From NCBI RefSeq assembly GCF_001653235.2, contig NC_035793.1, positions 2,542,001 to 2,606,000 on the forward strand: a stretch of 64,000 nucleotides of DNA. The letters are read 5' to 3'. Below the pieces are notes generated by a model. That model did not search any database and had not been told where the DNA came from. It worked only from the letters and a program-made list of their open reading frames with translations. Numbering within the stretch: the first letter of the stretch is position 1; every line of letters starts with the position of its first letter. Source of the DNA: Pochonia chlamydosporia 170. Its lineage: Eukaryota > Ascomycota > Sordariomycetes > Hypocreales > Clavicipitaceae. Made by a program: the position numbers and the translations under genes. Positions 11,467 to 24,200 of the stretch are shown here, piece after piece.

Positions 11467-12735
11467 ATGGCAGTCGACTCGATCCCAGATTTCCTTGCAG
11501 AGCAAAGAGAAAAAGCGCCAGAAGATCTACAGCCCCTTATTCTCGATTTGGAGACATTCTGGGAGCGCAAATTGTGGCACCAGCTCACTGATACGCTGGT
11601 TGAATTCTTCAACAAGCCTGAGAGTGCATCTCAGCGCCTTGCATTCTATAAGGTGTTCATCCTGAAGTTCGCCGATAAAATCAACCAGCTCAAGCTGGTA
11701 GACCTCGCATTGAAAGCAGCAACGCAGTGTAAGGGTATGTCTATTTAGACGCAATTCCATTCAGCGACCGCGCGCCGTCACTAATACTTCGTGCAGATGA
11801 CCAAGAGCGTCTTTCGTTTTTCCTATCTGTGGTGAAGAAAGTCGACAATGATACATCCCAGGACGCTCTCGTATTCGCTTCCGTTGCTGTGTCTCGCGTG
11901 AAGCTGAGCCTCAACAAGCTGGATGATGCACGACGAGACCTAGACGCATCAGAGAAGATACTCGACGGTTTCGATTCGGTGGAGACAGTCGTCCACGCAG
12001 CATTTTATGATGCCAACGCCAGCTATTATCAAGTAAGGATATTTCGAAAGGAGAGGCTCTGCTTGTAGTAGCTAACCATTCGCGTGACAGAGGAAAATGG
12101 ATTTTGCAAATTACTATAGGACTTCACTCCTCTACTTGGCGTGTATCGATTTGTCCTCGCTTTCGGATGAAGAGCGCCACAGGCGAGCTTACTATCTAAG
12201 TGTGGCGGCGTTAGTGTCAAGCAGCATCTACAACTTTGGAGAGCTGCTGTTGCACCCGATTCTCGATTCCCTTGCCCAGAGTGAGGACGATGCCTGGCTG
12301 CGCGAGCTGTTGTTCGCATTTAACCGAGGAGATCTTGTCGCGTTCGACGCTCTGTCCGACAACATCGCATCCAACAAGCTGCTTGACGAGCATTCCACAC
12401 ACCTACGGCAGAAGATTTATCTCGCGGCTCTCACCGAAGCCGTCTTCCGGCGTCCTCCTCACGACCGCACAATGACATTCGCCACCATTTCACAGGAGAC
12501 AAACGTTCAGCAAAAGGAGATTGAACATCTAATTATGAAGGCTCTTAGTCTTGGTCTGCTTCGGGGGACAATTGACCAAGTGGATGAAATTGCCCACATT
12601 ACGTGGGTACAACCCAAAGTCCTTGACATGAAGCAAATCGGCAACATGCGTCAACGTCTCCTTGATTGGGACTTCAACGTTAACCAGCTTGGTAATTGGA
12701 TCGAGACTGCTGGAAAGGATGTCTGGGCGGCATAA
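11467..12735 (+). CDS. rpn9: 26S proteasome lid subunit Rpn9 (PSMD13)
   Basis: Rpn9 is a PCI-domain scaffold subunit of the 19S regulatory particle lid. Three exons, 11467-11734, 11797-12032 and 12091-12735, give 382 aa, the usual family length. The helical N-terminal repeat region contains LAFYKVFILKFADKINQLKLV. The C-terminal PCI module contains FNRGDLVAFDAL, then IYLAALTEAVFRRP, the winged-helix segment FATISQETNVQQKEIEHLIMKAL and the tail WDFNVNQLGNWIETAGKDVW. The start was set at the ATG in ACCATGG; the open frame runs a few codons upstream without another ATG. Both introns have standard donors (GTATGT, GTAAGG). Confidence 0.95.
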
Positions 12736-13038
12736 ACTGCCCATCCATTCTTCCAGCGGTGGTTTGTTGCGTTGAATGTTGAACTAGCCCTCACCAAACC
12801 TCAAGGGGATCATTGCTGGCGGGCGGCGTCATGGCATTAGGTATATCCTGAAGCGAATTTCTTGGGCTGTATTTCGCCGTTCCTTTACAAGCTGCTAGAG
12901 CAGAGACCATAGACAGGCAAGTTTGCGCCGATAATAACACATGTATATTAAGGGAGCAATCACAACTATTTGGTTCGCGACAGCTCGCACACGTGATCGA
13001 ATGTTGTATACGCACGCACGTTCGTGAATATACAAAAC
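12736..13038. other. Convergent 3' flanks of rpn9 and gaa1
   Basis: A 303-bp gap between two stops, expected to hold two 3' UTRs. Nothing else seen. Confidence 0.6.
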
Positions 13039-15171
13039 TTAGACTGAAGTTGCGCCCAAAAGATTTATCATGGCAACTAGCCAGGCCGGCCACCAGATGC
13101 ACCAAATCACGATAGGCGTATACATAGCCCACACGTTCCAACCAAAACTAGCTTCCTGCAAGAATTCCGCCACAGTCAACCCAGCGACGTAGGCTGCTGA
13201 GGAAACCACCACAGGTGGCGCTACCGTACTGAGCAGTCCAGCAACACAATATTTGGAAAGGATGGTCTTGCAAGGCTGTATAAATGTCAATGGACTGGCA
13301 ATAACACCGACTAGAAATGCCAATGAGAAGTTCAGAGTAGCCAATGTCGCCAATGCCATTCCAAGAACGAGCAAGGACAGTGATTTGGTCAGCAAAAAGA
13401 GTTGAGCTCCATGCTTGAAAGAAGCAGGGAGGAAATATGATATAATCGACGGAAGCAAAGCAGAGAAGCAAGTGAAGATGGCGAACGATGTCGGAAGAAC
13501 CTATGATTATTAACGATATGTTAGTAGCAGAAGTAGTGTGTGGGTTGCCATTCAATGGACGTATTCACGGGAACACTGACCTTTGCAGACACAGTATTGA
13601 AGACGAAAAGAGGCACAATAGATGCAGCATGGCAGCCTGCCACAATTCCCAGGGGAATAGAAAGATCACGCTCACTAGGAGTGATACTTTGCTGTACTCT
13701 TGGAGGCTGGTTCCGTTTTGATTCTTCCTCTTTAAATTGCTCAGGGGATGCTGCACTTCCAATTTGGACTGCTTTGGCCGGCTGCCCGCTCTTTACCCAG
13801 AGGAAAATAGCCATAATCGTAAAATTGGCGGCCAGGAGCATGGCGCTTGGGAGATATGTGCCAATACTAACAAACCGGTCTCTTTGCATTAGCAGGTAGA
13901 AGAAAAAACTCTGATGAAGGTGCTCCAGCAAATTGTTCAAGCTTCGGAATGTACCCTCTATAACACGTCCCATGGCCATTTCGTCATGCCACCCTTCGCC
14001 ATACGGTTGCAGCGTCACAGCATCAACGTGATACGGGATGAAGCTGCTATGGGGACCAGCACAGATGCCCAGTCCTTGCTTCAACATTCCCCGCAACATG
14101 GTCGTGAGGCGATCTCGGTAAGAGTCATCGTGATGCTGCATACCTTGTATGGCTGTGTGCATTCCCATTTGCCCTCCCGCAATGTTAACGACGGAGTTGA
14201 TGAGGTCAAGGTTGGGCAATTGCCCGTTAGTCCCATCGTAGATGATGTGTACCCCTTCAAATCGCTGATTGAGGGTATAGTCGATAGCGATTGCGCCTTG
14301 CAGAGCTCCAGATTTCAACGGCAACGATGCAACACTGCTGGGTTTGTGGCTATCATGATAGGCATCTACCCAGGCTTGAGTTCCAGCTCGACTATCAGGT
14401 GGCAGAAGTATTATTATGTCTTTTGACCAAAGCGACCAACCTGTCCGTCGTATTAGCTCTCAAGTCACTTTGTCCCTCCCAGGGTGCTCAATCATAGTTA
14501 ACGTACGTTTGAAGTACCTGGCGAGCGTGAGGGCCAGAGCAACACCGTTGGCATTGAACAAGCCATTGACGCCAGTCCACCCAGCCACCAGAACTATCGC
14601 CTCGGTAGCATCTCCCCTGGGAGCTTGCAATATTCCGTAAATGTTCTCACCACCGTACCGTTCCCCGGCAGAAAAGTAGGTGTAGTTCTGTCTTCCAACC
14701 TTGATACCGGCGGCACCAAGGACTAGCTCGAGGTGGTTGTTGATCCTGCGGTCATCAGTTTCTGGCCCTCTCGTTGAATTATCTCTCCTGCACTCCAAGA
14801 CTCAACTCACTCGTGATTGCTCTTTCCAGCCAAGCTGTCGAGTTCCTTTCTATAGGCTCTGAAAATGTTTTGCTCGCTGCCCCCAAAATATGTGTGCACC
14901 TGGCCAGGCAGCAGGGCATTCTCGGAAATATAGGTGCGTCGCGAGTAATTGTCAAGAGGTAGCAAAACGAGCCAGAGAATTCCGACTAGAACACATACTA
15001 GCGAGAGATAGGGCGGTAGTTTGAGCATACGCGGATCCCGCCGCAAGGACAATGCTGATGCTGAGGCCACCGGGTTCCTTGTTAGTGGTGTGCTGCACCT
15101 TGAGAAACGTGTCCAAACAAACGGCATTTAAAGAAATCAAACATAATACACTTACACAGCAACCTTGACAT
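13039..15171 (-). CDS. gaa1: GPI transamidase component Gaa1
   Basis: Gaa1 is an ER membrane subunit of the complex that attaches GPI anchors to secretory proteins; it belongs to the M28 metallopeptidase-like fold. Five exons: 15171-15156, about 15054-14811, 14745-14507, 14440-13581 and 13500-13039, giving 606 aa. Exon 1 is 16 nt; the exon 2 acceptor could also be at 15060, which adds two residues. The first membrane span follows RRDPRMLKLPPY; then comes the luminal start RRTYISENALLPGQVHTYFGG, the M28-like core (WSLWSKDIIILLPPD, AWVDAYHD) and AIQGMQHHDDSYRDRLTTML. Several C-terminal hydrophobic spans end in WWPAWLVAMINLLGA. Gaa1 substrates would include GPI-anchored wall enzymes of the sort that remodel the Fks1 product. 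Confidence 0.93.
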
Positions 15172-15744
15172 GCCCGCGGTTGGCGCTCAGGGGAGCTACT
15201 ACTTTGCAGGAAGCGATACCGAGCGCTCAGGTTGGCTTCTGAGTTGACGTCGACTTTCCATTACCTGGCGCACAGCCGGCTCGAAACACGTTTGACGCGA
15301 CAGGTGGCTTTTGGTAATTACCTGCCTACCTAATCCGTACCTAGGTAGGTACCTAATAGGTTTTGGTGCGTACGCACTTATGTAGGTACCTTGGTAGTTG
15401 CACATACCGGGGCTTTGCAAGCGGGTCTCAGTGTGCCACTTCCTCCTGGTGTTCTTTTTTCCCTTGCTGTGGAGTCTACAAAGTTGGTTGGCTGCACTTG
15501 AACAGTCTGGTTGATGCCAGCAATCTCCACGGACTCGGAACAGCATTACTCCACGCTAGTCTTGGGACAACAGGCAGCTTGAACCTCAACAGCGAAACAG
15601 GATCAGGAGGTAATGGTTGATCGCACCGAGCGTTCTCCTTGACTTTCTGACCGAGACCTCCTTTGCCCTGGGCAGCCTTCCTCCTGGCTTCAATACTCCC
15701 AATCTCGAATTTAGAATTCGACCACAAACGGACGAACAGTCGCG
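15172..15744. promoter_or_regulatory. Shared divergent promoter region, gaa1 / rbd2
   Basis: The 573-bp gap between divergent ATGs contains a dense cluster of CCTAGG/GGTACC words at 15338-15395, including TACCTAGGTAGGTACC, part of a motif family repeated in other intergenic gaps of this window. No coding signal. Confidence 0.6.
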
Positions 15745-16795
15745 ATGCCCGGGATTCGGGGCTTCAGCACTTTACGTGCTCGGTCATATATTTTCCGACT
15801 GCCGCTATTCACTCGAGCAATCATACTGGCCATCCTTACATTCTGGCTACTTGGCATTCCGTCCGCGTGGAACTTGCGTCAATGGGGTTCCTTGATACCA
15901 GACAAGGTCACGTTCGCAACTGGTAAGGCAGAGTTTCCACACGTGTTGTAATGGCACATTGCCACGTCTAACATTACTTCATAGCATACAGATTATCAAC
16001 TTTCCCACTTATCCATCTTAACGTTATTCACGTCGTGCTCAATTTGGTCGCGTTGACCCCTTTGATGGAACGGTTCGAAAATGAATATGGTACACTTACC
16101 AGCCTAGCCCTATTTTTTGGACGTAGGTAGCACGCACGCGTTTGCATTCAGGCAACGAGGAAAATTTTTGACTGAGATCGTGCAGCGTTGACCACAGTTC
16201 CGGCCCTTCTATACGTCGTCATCGAATTGGGTATTCTTAGAACCAATAATGCCGTTATGGGAGCAAGGTAACGTCGTCCCGCTTGGATAGCTCATGAAGC
16301 TTTGGGGAGAGGCTGACAGCATATCCAAACAAAGTGTATGGGTCTTCCTGCTTCTTGGAATGGAAGCCATTCGAACATACCGCTCGAACCCGCACCTAGT
16401 CATTGGCACATATCATATCCCGACGTGGACAACACCGCTGCTTATGATATTTGTCGTGGCAGCGTTGATACCGAATACTAGCCTTTTGGGGCACCTGTGT
16501 GGTGTGGCCGTAGGATACATATGTAAGCCAACCAAGAACATGTGAATGCGGAACCAAAATGAGCTAATAATACTACTCCTCTGTAGGTGGCATTGGATAC
16601 CTCAAGTTCATCGCACCCCCAGAATGGGCCTTGAGGTGGATAGAAACTCGTCTAAATTTACTGGCTGTTCTTCCGCACTATGTGAGTGTAGACCAAAAGA
16701 CTTACGGCCGATTTGGTGTCTTGCCATCAACAACAAGATCTGGAGGTAGCAATGCCACAGAGCTACTGGGCAGCACCCAGCGGCTTGGTCCTTAA
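15745..16795 (+). CDS. rbd2: Rhomboid intramembrane serine protease, Rbd2 type
   Basis: Rhomboids cleave substrates within membranes; Rbd2 proteins act in the Golgi/secretory pathway. Five exons, 15745-15922, 15985-16122, 16186-16267, 16335-16522 and 16587-16795, give 264 aa with an exact triplet sum. Features in order: first span LFTRAIILAILTFWLL, the conserved LIHLNVIHVVLNLVAL loop-helix, the catalytic serine motif GASVW (G-x-S-x), the segment TYRSNPHLVIGTYHIPTW, and the catalytic histidine in GHLCGVAVGY. The C-terminal tail APPEWALRWIETRLNLLAVLPHY is typical of the fungal family. The short C-terminal TTRSGGSNATELLG stretch is poorly conserved. Divergent from gaa1. Confidence 0.92.
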
Positions 16796-18028
16796 ACTAC
16801 CTTTGGGCTATTGGGCGCAATCCATCCTTTACATTCTTGTAAGATGATTACTGTACAACAGGTGCATGTGTAGCATAGGTGTGATCCAGCGGGTTGGGGG
16901 AAATGCATATACCGTGGAGTTTTTAGGCAATATTTTCTGTGTAGGATAACGCTAGCGTGACTGCCTCGGATCAAGCGGGCCCTCTCGTGCATTATAATTG
17001 GGAATCTAGATACTTCGGTGAAACACCAAAAATGGTTTCTCGTCTAGGTCTTGTCGTTTGAAGCATGGTCAAAACACACAAGACATAAAATGACGGGCGC
17101 CCGGATGATCAATGCCCCGTTCTGAGCCTCGCATTTATTGTGCATTACATATTGCACTACATTCTAAAAGCAGCTTGTGACTTGTAACAATTCAATCACT
17201 TACATAGGTGAATTTTGGGAATGTGGTTATGACAGCTTTACGCTTAAGTCGACAGACGTGACATGGAAAGCAAGGCAGGGTGGATCATTGCCATATGAAA
17301 TTCTTAATTGCAATATTAACTTCTACGCATACGGTGTATATGTCTGGCAGGGCAAATTTGTTTACGTCCTCTACCCAAGGCATTTTAACACTAGAAATAT
17401 CTTTCCTTGCCCAATTTGGGGTGTGGTTGTATGAGGGTATCGCCCGCTCATAACTACATCATGATATCATACATGTGCGTTACATTGACTACTAAGTAGG
17501 TAGGTAGATAATTAATATCCTGTACCCTTATGGTCAAAATCGACAGGCAGGAACAGCCACTCGGTAGTAACAAAACATCCCCGGCAAATCACTAATTTGT
17601 AAAGCACTCCTGTTGTATAAGCAGTTTACTCACTTTACAGCTGTGCTCTGATCTCAACCTGGGAATGTGAATGAAGAGCGCGGAGAAGTGCAGGTGGATG
17701 TCTCGACGAAAATCCACGTAGTCAAGGACGAGTAGTGCAGCGGGCAATATGACAGGCCTATTAATTATTGTTGTCTGTCGAAATCAATATTACTTACATC
17801 GTACGATATGCATTCATACTATTATCTACCATCAAACTCTTAGCCAGTATAGCCGACTGCCTCAAAGAGTCCCCCGCCGGGCGTCATTATTGATCGCTAT
17901 AATACACGGATGCTGCAGCAAAGCGGACAGTAATATTCAATATTCACGTGCCGTCTTTGTGAAATGGCCTGCAAAACGACCCAATCGCACATGGCGCAAA
18001 AGATGATCAAGGTAGCTGTGTTGTATCT
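16796..18028. other. Intergenic, no gene seen
   Basis: About 1.2 kb between the convergent rbd2 and lcb1 stops, longer than needed for two 3' UTRs. AT-rich in parts, with a GTAGGTAGGTAGATAA tract near 17498. Open frames lack recognisable domains or convincing starts. Confidence 0.5.
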
Positions 18029-19938
18029 CTACCCGGCTCTGCCGCCAATCTTACGTGTCATGATTTTAGTGATGGCGTGCCGAATTGTTGCCCCAGCCTT
18101 TTCGATATCTTTCTTAGAAAGGGCCGATGTAATGCAAATCTTTAGCGCAGGTTGAGCGATCCAACTGCTGTCGCGAGCTTTGATTGATTGCGAGTACGGT
18201 CTTGTCTTTAGTCGAGCGACGAGAACTCCGTTGGTTAGGCACTAGGTATGATTGCATCAATAGGTGGAACATCCCAGGCTCTCGGTACGAAGGATAGCCA
18301 CTTAGATCAAAATCAGATCGGTCAGGTCATTTATCTTACCTCGTCAGAGCATTCGAGTAGAATCCTTTCTTGGTCTTCAATACCAAATTTTCTCGACTTG
18401 ACAACTTCTGGTTTTAGTACAAGAAGCATGATCGGATTTTCGGGTGCACTGGTACAAACAACCCAATCGCTGCGAGGGTCCAGTTGCAATTTCATGACTT
18501 TGATATTCTCACGGCACTGGCTGAGAATATCCGGATTGGATTGAAGGAGATTGACGGTTTCGCTCGCGGTCATGGCTAACATTGCTGGCAGCGCAGCTGA
18601 GTAGGTATAGGCTGACGATGTAATACGCTGATGTTCGACGACGTCTTTAGCTCCAGCACAGAATCCTCCACCAGCACACAAGGGTCCAGAGAGAGAGCCA
18701 ACAATCATGTCGACCTGTTGGGGGTCAACATTCTGAAATTCGGTAAGCCCCCGACCCGTTCGTCCAAGGACTCCAAAAGACCACGTCTCATCAAGGATAA
18801 TCCGGAACTTGTATCTCTCTTTTAGTTCGACGAGGCTGGGAAGGTCTGTAATGTCCCCGCAAGTCTCAAAAAGTCCTTCCGTAACGATGAACCGCCTCGT
18901 GAGCCTCTTTCCTTTGGCTTGCTCAAGAGCGACAGCCTTCATAACCCGCTCCAAGTCGTCCATCCGGCCATGCTTGAACCACTTAATGTTGCTTCGTGAG
19001 GCCTGCAGTCCTTTTCGAATAGAATAGTTAACCGCTTCATCGGCAATTATAACGTCACCACGCTTGCAAAAGGCGGGGATAACGCTAGATACCGTTGAGA
19101 ACGCTTGGGCGTAAACAATGCATCCCTCTGTACCCAAGTAGTTGGCAATATCAGCCTCAGCTTTGACGTGGACATCCTGAGTGCCGTAGAACTGCGGAGG
19201 GCCACACGGGCCAACACCATAAGTGCGCAGGGTTTGGATCGCTTTTTCTTTGATCTGTTCATTCGCGTTGAAGTTGTAAAAGTTGTAAGACGCTAGATTC
19301 GTGACTGTTCGACCGTTCGATAGCTTCACTTTTGGTCCAGTAGGTCTGTGGAGCAAATGAGACTGTCAGCGCAGCATTATCTAGTTTGCCACACCGTGTT
19401 TTACTGGGAACTCAACTGCTGCGAACGTGGACAACCCGGCTTGGAGAACCATCTTCCACGCAGCTAGCGGAGTGCTTGTTACATTACTTACCCAACAATT
19501 ACCGGAAGCTTCTCGCTCTCGGCCTCTTCTATCGCTGTCTGCTCGGCGACAAGTGGCTCGGGAGCCCAATCATCGATCAATTCATCTATCTCCTAGTGGC
19601 GATACAATGTTAGAGAATGGCACGGGATCTCAGGGGCATTGAAGCCAAGTAGCAGCCATGGCCAGACAGATGATAAAGGGACTAGGGGAGTCAACGGGGA
19701 AACTGACATCTTCTCTAAGCTTGACAAAATTTTGCTTATGGGTCGAATATGATGGCGACAGCAGATATCGAATGAAGAATAAAACAAGTACTAGTTCAAT
19801 AGCAGATCGGACGGGATCGTTCTGGTAGCTGGACCGAATGTACCGAAGAAGAACAGCGGAGCCTGGCACCTTTTGAAATGCGGTTGATGCCCGGTGCAGC
19901 GCATGGCCGAGTTGATTTTGCAATGCGTCGATTTCCAT
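18029..19938 (-). CDS. lcb1: Serine palmitoyltransferase subunit 1 (Lcb1)
   Basis: Lcb1 pairs with Lcb2 in the ER to condense serine with palmitoyl-CoA, the first step of sphingolipid synthesis. Four exons: 19938-19708, 19592-19492, 19345-18340 and 18241-18029, giving 516 aa with an exact triplet sum. Exon 1 carries the membrane anchor (VRSAIELVLVLFFIRYLL). The alpha-oxoamine synthase fold shows NLASYNFYNF, the glycine loop YGVGPCGPPQFYGTQDVH, IIADEAVNYSIRKGLQASR and ILDETWSFGVLGRTGRG. The position after VDMIVGSLSG lacks the PLP-binding lysine, as expected for the non-catalytic Lcb1 partner and unlike Lcb2. The last exon supplies CLTNGVLVARLKTRP and a basic C-terminal helix. Confidence 0.95.
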
Positions 19939-21286
19939 GGGGCTAACTCCTTAACAGGTTGTCGCGTTGTGGTGTCCTAGATGGTGAAGAGTAACAAGAC
20001 AGAGGAAGACGCATCGGCTTTTTGGGTCGAAAAGTGGCACGGTCAATATCTCTGGTTGGTGGCTCAGGGGCTGCACTAAAGTGCCACCAGTGGTGGATGC
20101 CGAATTTGCCGAACATTCACTGACACTCAGCCATTGAAGATTGAGTTCGGAAACTCGGTGCGCAAGGCGTGGTCCAGTCGATGACCCATATTAAATGACT
20201 AACTTACTACATGCACGCACCAGACACAGGACTCGGATTTGATGTGGAAGCAACTTTTGTGGTGACCTGCAAGATATCCAGATGGAGATTACACTGATAG
20301 GAACTTAGACCACATCCCTACTCCGTAGATTCTTGCAGTTTTCGAGACGGAGAGGACCAGATTTCAATCTAACCTTCATGGCAGGTCACGCTCCTACGGA
20401 TAGCATACACTACCAACCCGAATCGTAGTTCAATAGCGTCTAAATTACCTTGATTCTGAAGTGCAACAAAACCCAACCATGTACTCAACAACTCTAGATA
20501 ATGCCCACTACAATAATAGAAACAAGTACACAGGTTCAAGGAAACTCCTCAAAATAATGAGTTGCCTCCCTAATAAGTCTGATGTCTTTCCACTTCAGTA
20601 AGTTCTGGGTTGTTTTGTCCGTGAAAGTGCATTTATTAGAGATCTTTTTGACACAAGTCATCACGGCTGTCACACGACGTACAGACTGGAGTGACTGACA
20701 AGGGAGTGTGGACTGGTGTACTCCGTAACATTGTGCTCCATTGTTCCCACCCCGAGTTTTCAAGGCCGTGCTGCCGGCTTCCAAAGGTCCAGTCTACTTT
20801 ACTACACAACGCGACTTTAGGCATAGAGGAACATTGCACAACAACACCTCACATGCAGTTTTGATGGTAAAGCCTAGTAGCCAGAGTAACATCATTGTTG
20901 GTTGATACTTCACTTAGCCCTGCTTACGTATCTTCGTCATTTTATATTTAAGTTAAAGATGCAAAATTAATACATCACATTCATCTTTGTATTTTGTATT
21001 TTACAATTTCAGCTGTGGGAGAGCAAAATAACCAGTAAATGACCCTGCTCCAAGAACTACTAAAAGAAAAAAGCACAAACTCATCCCATGCCTGATTAAC
21101 CGACAGGTGTCTTCCATGCAATCTAAAATAGCGACGATAAAATGATTATGAAAGGATATCTCAACCCAATGAAACCGTGTATTTGATTCATCCTACCTCG
21201 TCTGGACTCGTCCACCAGTCCTGAGACCAATGATTGCATCAGCCAACTGGCCACACCTCGTAGACAGTTAGAAGAGTCAGCTCCTA
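19939..21286. other. lcb1 promoter and fks1 3' flank
   Basis: About 1.35 kb upstream of lcb1 and downstream of fks1. Two TACTCCGTA words (20319-20327 and 20719-20727) are copies of the dispersed TACGGAGTA motif. The part next to fks1 is AT-rich and probably its 3' UTR. No gene seen. Confidence 0.55.
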
Positions 21287-24200
21287 CTATGGTGTTGAGG
21301 TTGCCGAGTCGCCGGTGGCTGTCGAAGGGCGATAACCTGACGGATAGGTGTAGGATGGATTGGCGGTACCAGTTTCTGAACTTGCTTGCGTGTTATCGTT
21401 CTTGAGGAAGTTGGGTTGCATGAGCACCATGCCGCCGAACTGAAGTTGCTTGTAAAACTTCTGAAGATCTTTGGTCTTAAAAACTACTTTTTTAAGAACA
21501 ACAGGTCCGGCAATAAGCGCCACGAACACCACGAGAAGAACAAAGTAAAGGATGGCATATCGAACTACGCGTCGGCGACGTAGTTTAGATTGCTTCATGG
21601 AATAGATAGGTGGTCGAATCTGCTGACTGTATGACGATTAGATTTGTATTTTCTTCTGTGCGACAAAGTCCCAATTGAACTGAACATACCTCGGCTTCAG
21701 CCAGAAGAGCATCATTGAGTGAAGCTTGTCAACCTGCGGAACTAGGATAACCGGCAGCATCATAAACAGCAGCCAGTGTCCAAGGATGAAATCCGCTGCA
21801 AACATACTAAGCTCCGTAATTTTGCACAAGAACTCACGGCCAGGTTGTGACAGTGAATGCCAACCCATCGAGTACCATTTGCCAGTCCAGAATGCAATGT
21901 TAGATTGGTCAGTTTTCATCTCTCGGGTCAAAGCGACCGCCACAATCAGCTTGAAAACGAATCGCTGGATTGAAATCACGGCGATCATGCCGGCCAAGGT
22001 CCGAGCAAAATTTAACCCTTCCAAAAAGAACATTCCCTCAAACATAATGAGCATGAAGATGGCAGCAAGGGCGTGTGCAATGGCCGCTAGCACACTTCCG
22101 AATTTCTTGCAGCACATGCTAAGTAGAGGGCCCATACAGCAGGCCATTCCAAACATTGCCGCCAAGACTCCAGCATTGATGCCAATGGGTGCCAACGCAA
22201 TAGCAAGCACGCGTATCAGCGACGAAGTTGGTTGCGTAAACGTCTTTGCATCGGAAATATCGCTGTTGTTATCTTCGGAAACGCCTGTCTGCGCATTGAT
22301 GTACAGATAGGGTATCAATGTCCAAACAACTTGCAGTAAAGGTGTTAAAATCTCAGTGAAAAAAATATTAGCAATGGCGGCGCGTGGGACATCAGCTGAC
22401 AGCTTCGCTGATGCTTCACCGAGAGCCTTGCGTTTGTATCCCGTGATCCTGGTACGCGAAAGCCGGCAAAAGGCAATCCAAGACTGGCCATGGCTTCTGG
22501 AATTACCTCTCGATAACCAGCGGAGGAAGTCGCGATAGTCAATGAAGAAGTCGTTCCATGCAAATTGGTGTGGATTGTACAAGAAGGGAGAAATTGTAAG
22601 TCCTAAGAGCGTGATCCAGAAATATGTTAGTGCAGCTTGCCAGGCAGTCACAGTGGCAAAGAGCAACATCATCAACAATCTAGCGCCAAAGTAGATCGAC
22701 GGCCCAGCAAAACGGGAATAAAGTACGCCAAACGGGATGCGGGCGGTAGCAAAACCTCGTCCTGTACCAATATACCGAGCTCCACCAAACGAAAGGTCCT
22801 GCTGCACAGAGTTCGCGTAAATCTGGCAAACGAACACTTCGAAAAATGGAGACAGTGAGAAGAACTGCTTCAAGAAACGAACCAAAGCACGCCAAACGCC
22901 ACGCTCCGTCAGTTCTTGCACAATGAGAGGCACGAACGAGAGGAAGAAGACGAAGAAAATAGAGAAGATACTGCGTTGCACCCAGTTCATCACTGCGTCT
23001 GTGTTTGCACATCCGGTAGGAAATAGCGGATCTGTAGGGGGTTTGTCGGGATTATATTCGCAAGCGATCGTCTCGTGTCTTAAGGCGCCAAAATTAACAA
23101 GACATAACATGAAAAGCTGCACTGAGAGCATAATAAACATGTTGTTAACGTGGAATCCAGGGTGGGCGTAGTAGAAGGAGAGGAATCTATCCAGTGGCAG
23201 TTGTGTTCCCAGATAGTAATACTCGCGAGAGAGCATTTGCTCGCCCATTCCAGTTCCAATCTTGGTTGTGAAATTCAAAATCGAGCCAAAGCCAAGATCA
23301 CGGCCTTTTCCGCACTGGTAGTACTCGCAGTGCTTAATGCGTCCACCACGAAGGATAGCGTTCATTCCGGCAAAGATGTCTTCGTTTAAGTGCAAACCTT
23401 TTTGAGCTTTTGACACACCGCCACGCGTTGTCATAAAGATACCGTTGAGAAAGTCGGGATGGCCATAATGAAGCTTGCCTCCTATCTGGGCCAACGTTCG
23501 GGCAAACAAAGTACCAAAAGTTTGTTCCTTTCCGGCGGCAACATCTCCCAAAATACCAATATTTTCGGAGAAGATGTACTCTCGGGCACCAAGGATAGCA
23601 ACGGGAGTTTTGGTTTCGTTTTTGACGCCAGGAGTATATGGCGAAGTGTTGTCTGTTTTCATTTCCTCGAACTCGGCAAGAACGCTGCGAATCTTCAGGC
23701 ACTCTTCGAGATAGTTGTCTTGGTTGGCATCGATAAGCTGAATATATTCACCCCGGTAGAAGATCAATGCGTGGTTTTGGTTATCAGATTTACCATCACC
23801 CAACACAGGATTCCCCGAAAGTTGAATTCTGAACTTCGGCCGCCGCATTCCGTTTTCCATTATTTCAGAGTGACCATCGACGAGCGCTGAGTAAAGTCTT
23901 GGTTCGTCGCCCTCGGCCAGCGGAGGCTCTTCATCCAGATAAGCAATTTGAAGATCCGGGTAGGCACGAAGAAGAAATTCTGCATTCTCCATCTCCTCTT
24001 TCTTGAATTTAGAATATCGCTGCATAGAAACGACGATTTTGAATTTTCGTCGGGCCATTCGCTCTAGTTCCCGTTCAAGCTTGTCCGAGTTGCCGCCAAA
24101 CATTTGCACGACCTCTGGGTTTTCCACCCGGTAAAGAAGTTTTATGGCCCGGCTATAATTCATAAAGCCCGATATAGTGCGATATAGTGTCTGCGACCGA

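Noticed and set aside
16796..18028. Possible gene in the 1.2-kb gap between rbd2 and lcb1
   Set aside because: Open frames are short, lack credible ATG contexts and show no conserved motif.
21638..21690. Fks1 ending at the stop of its long exon (FVAQKKIQI)
   Set aside because: The last residues are translated intron. Splicing at 21690/21626 restores the conserved [14 protein letters not shown] and the final membrane helix.
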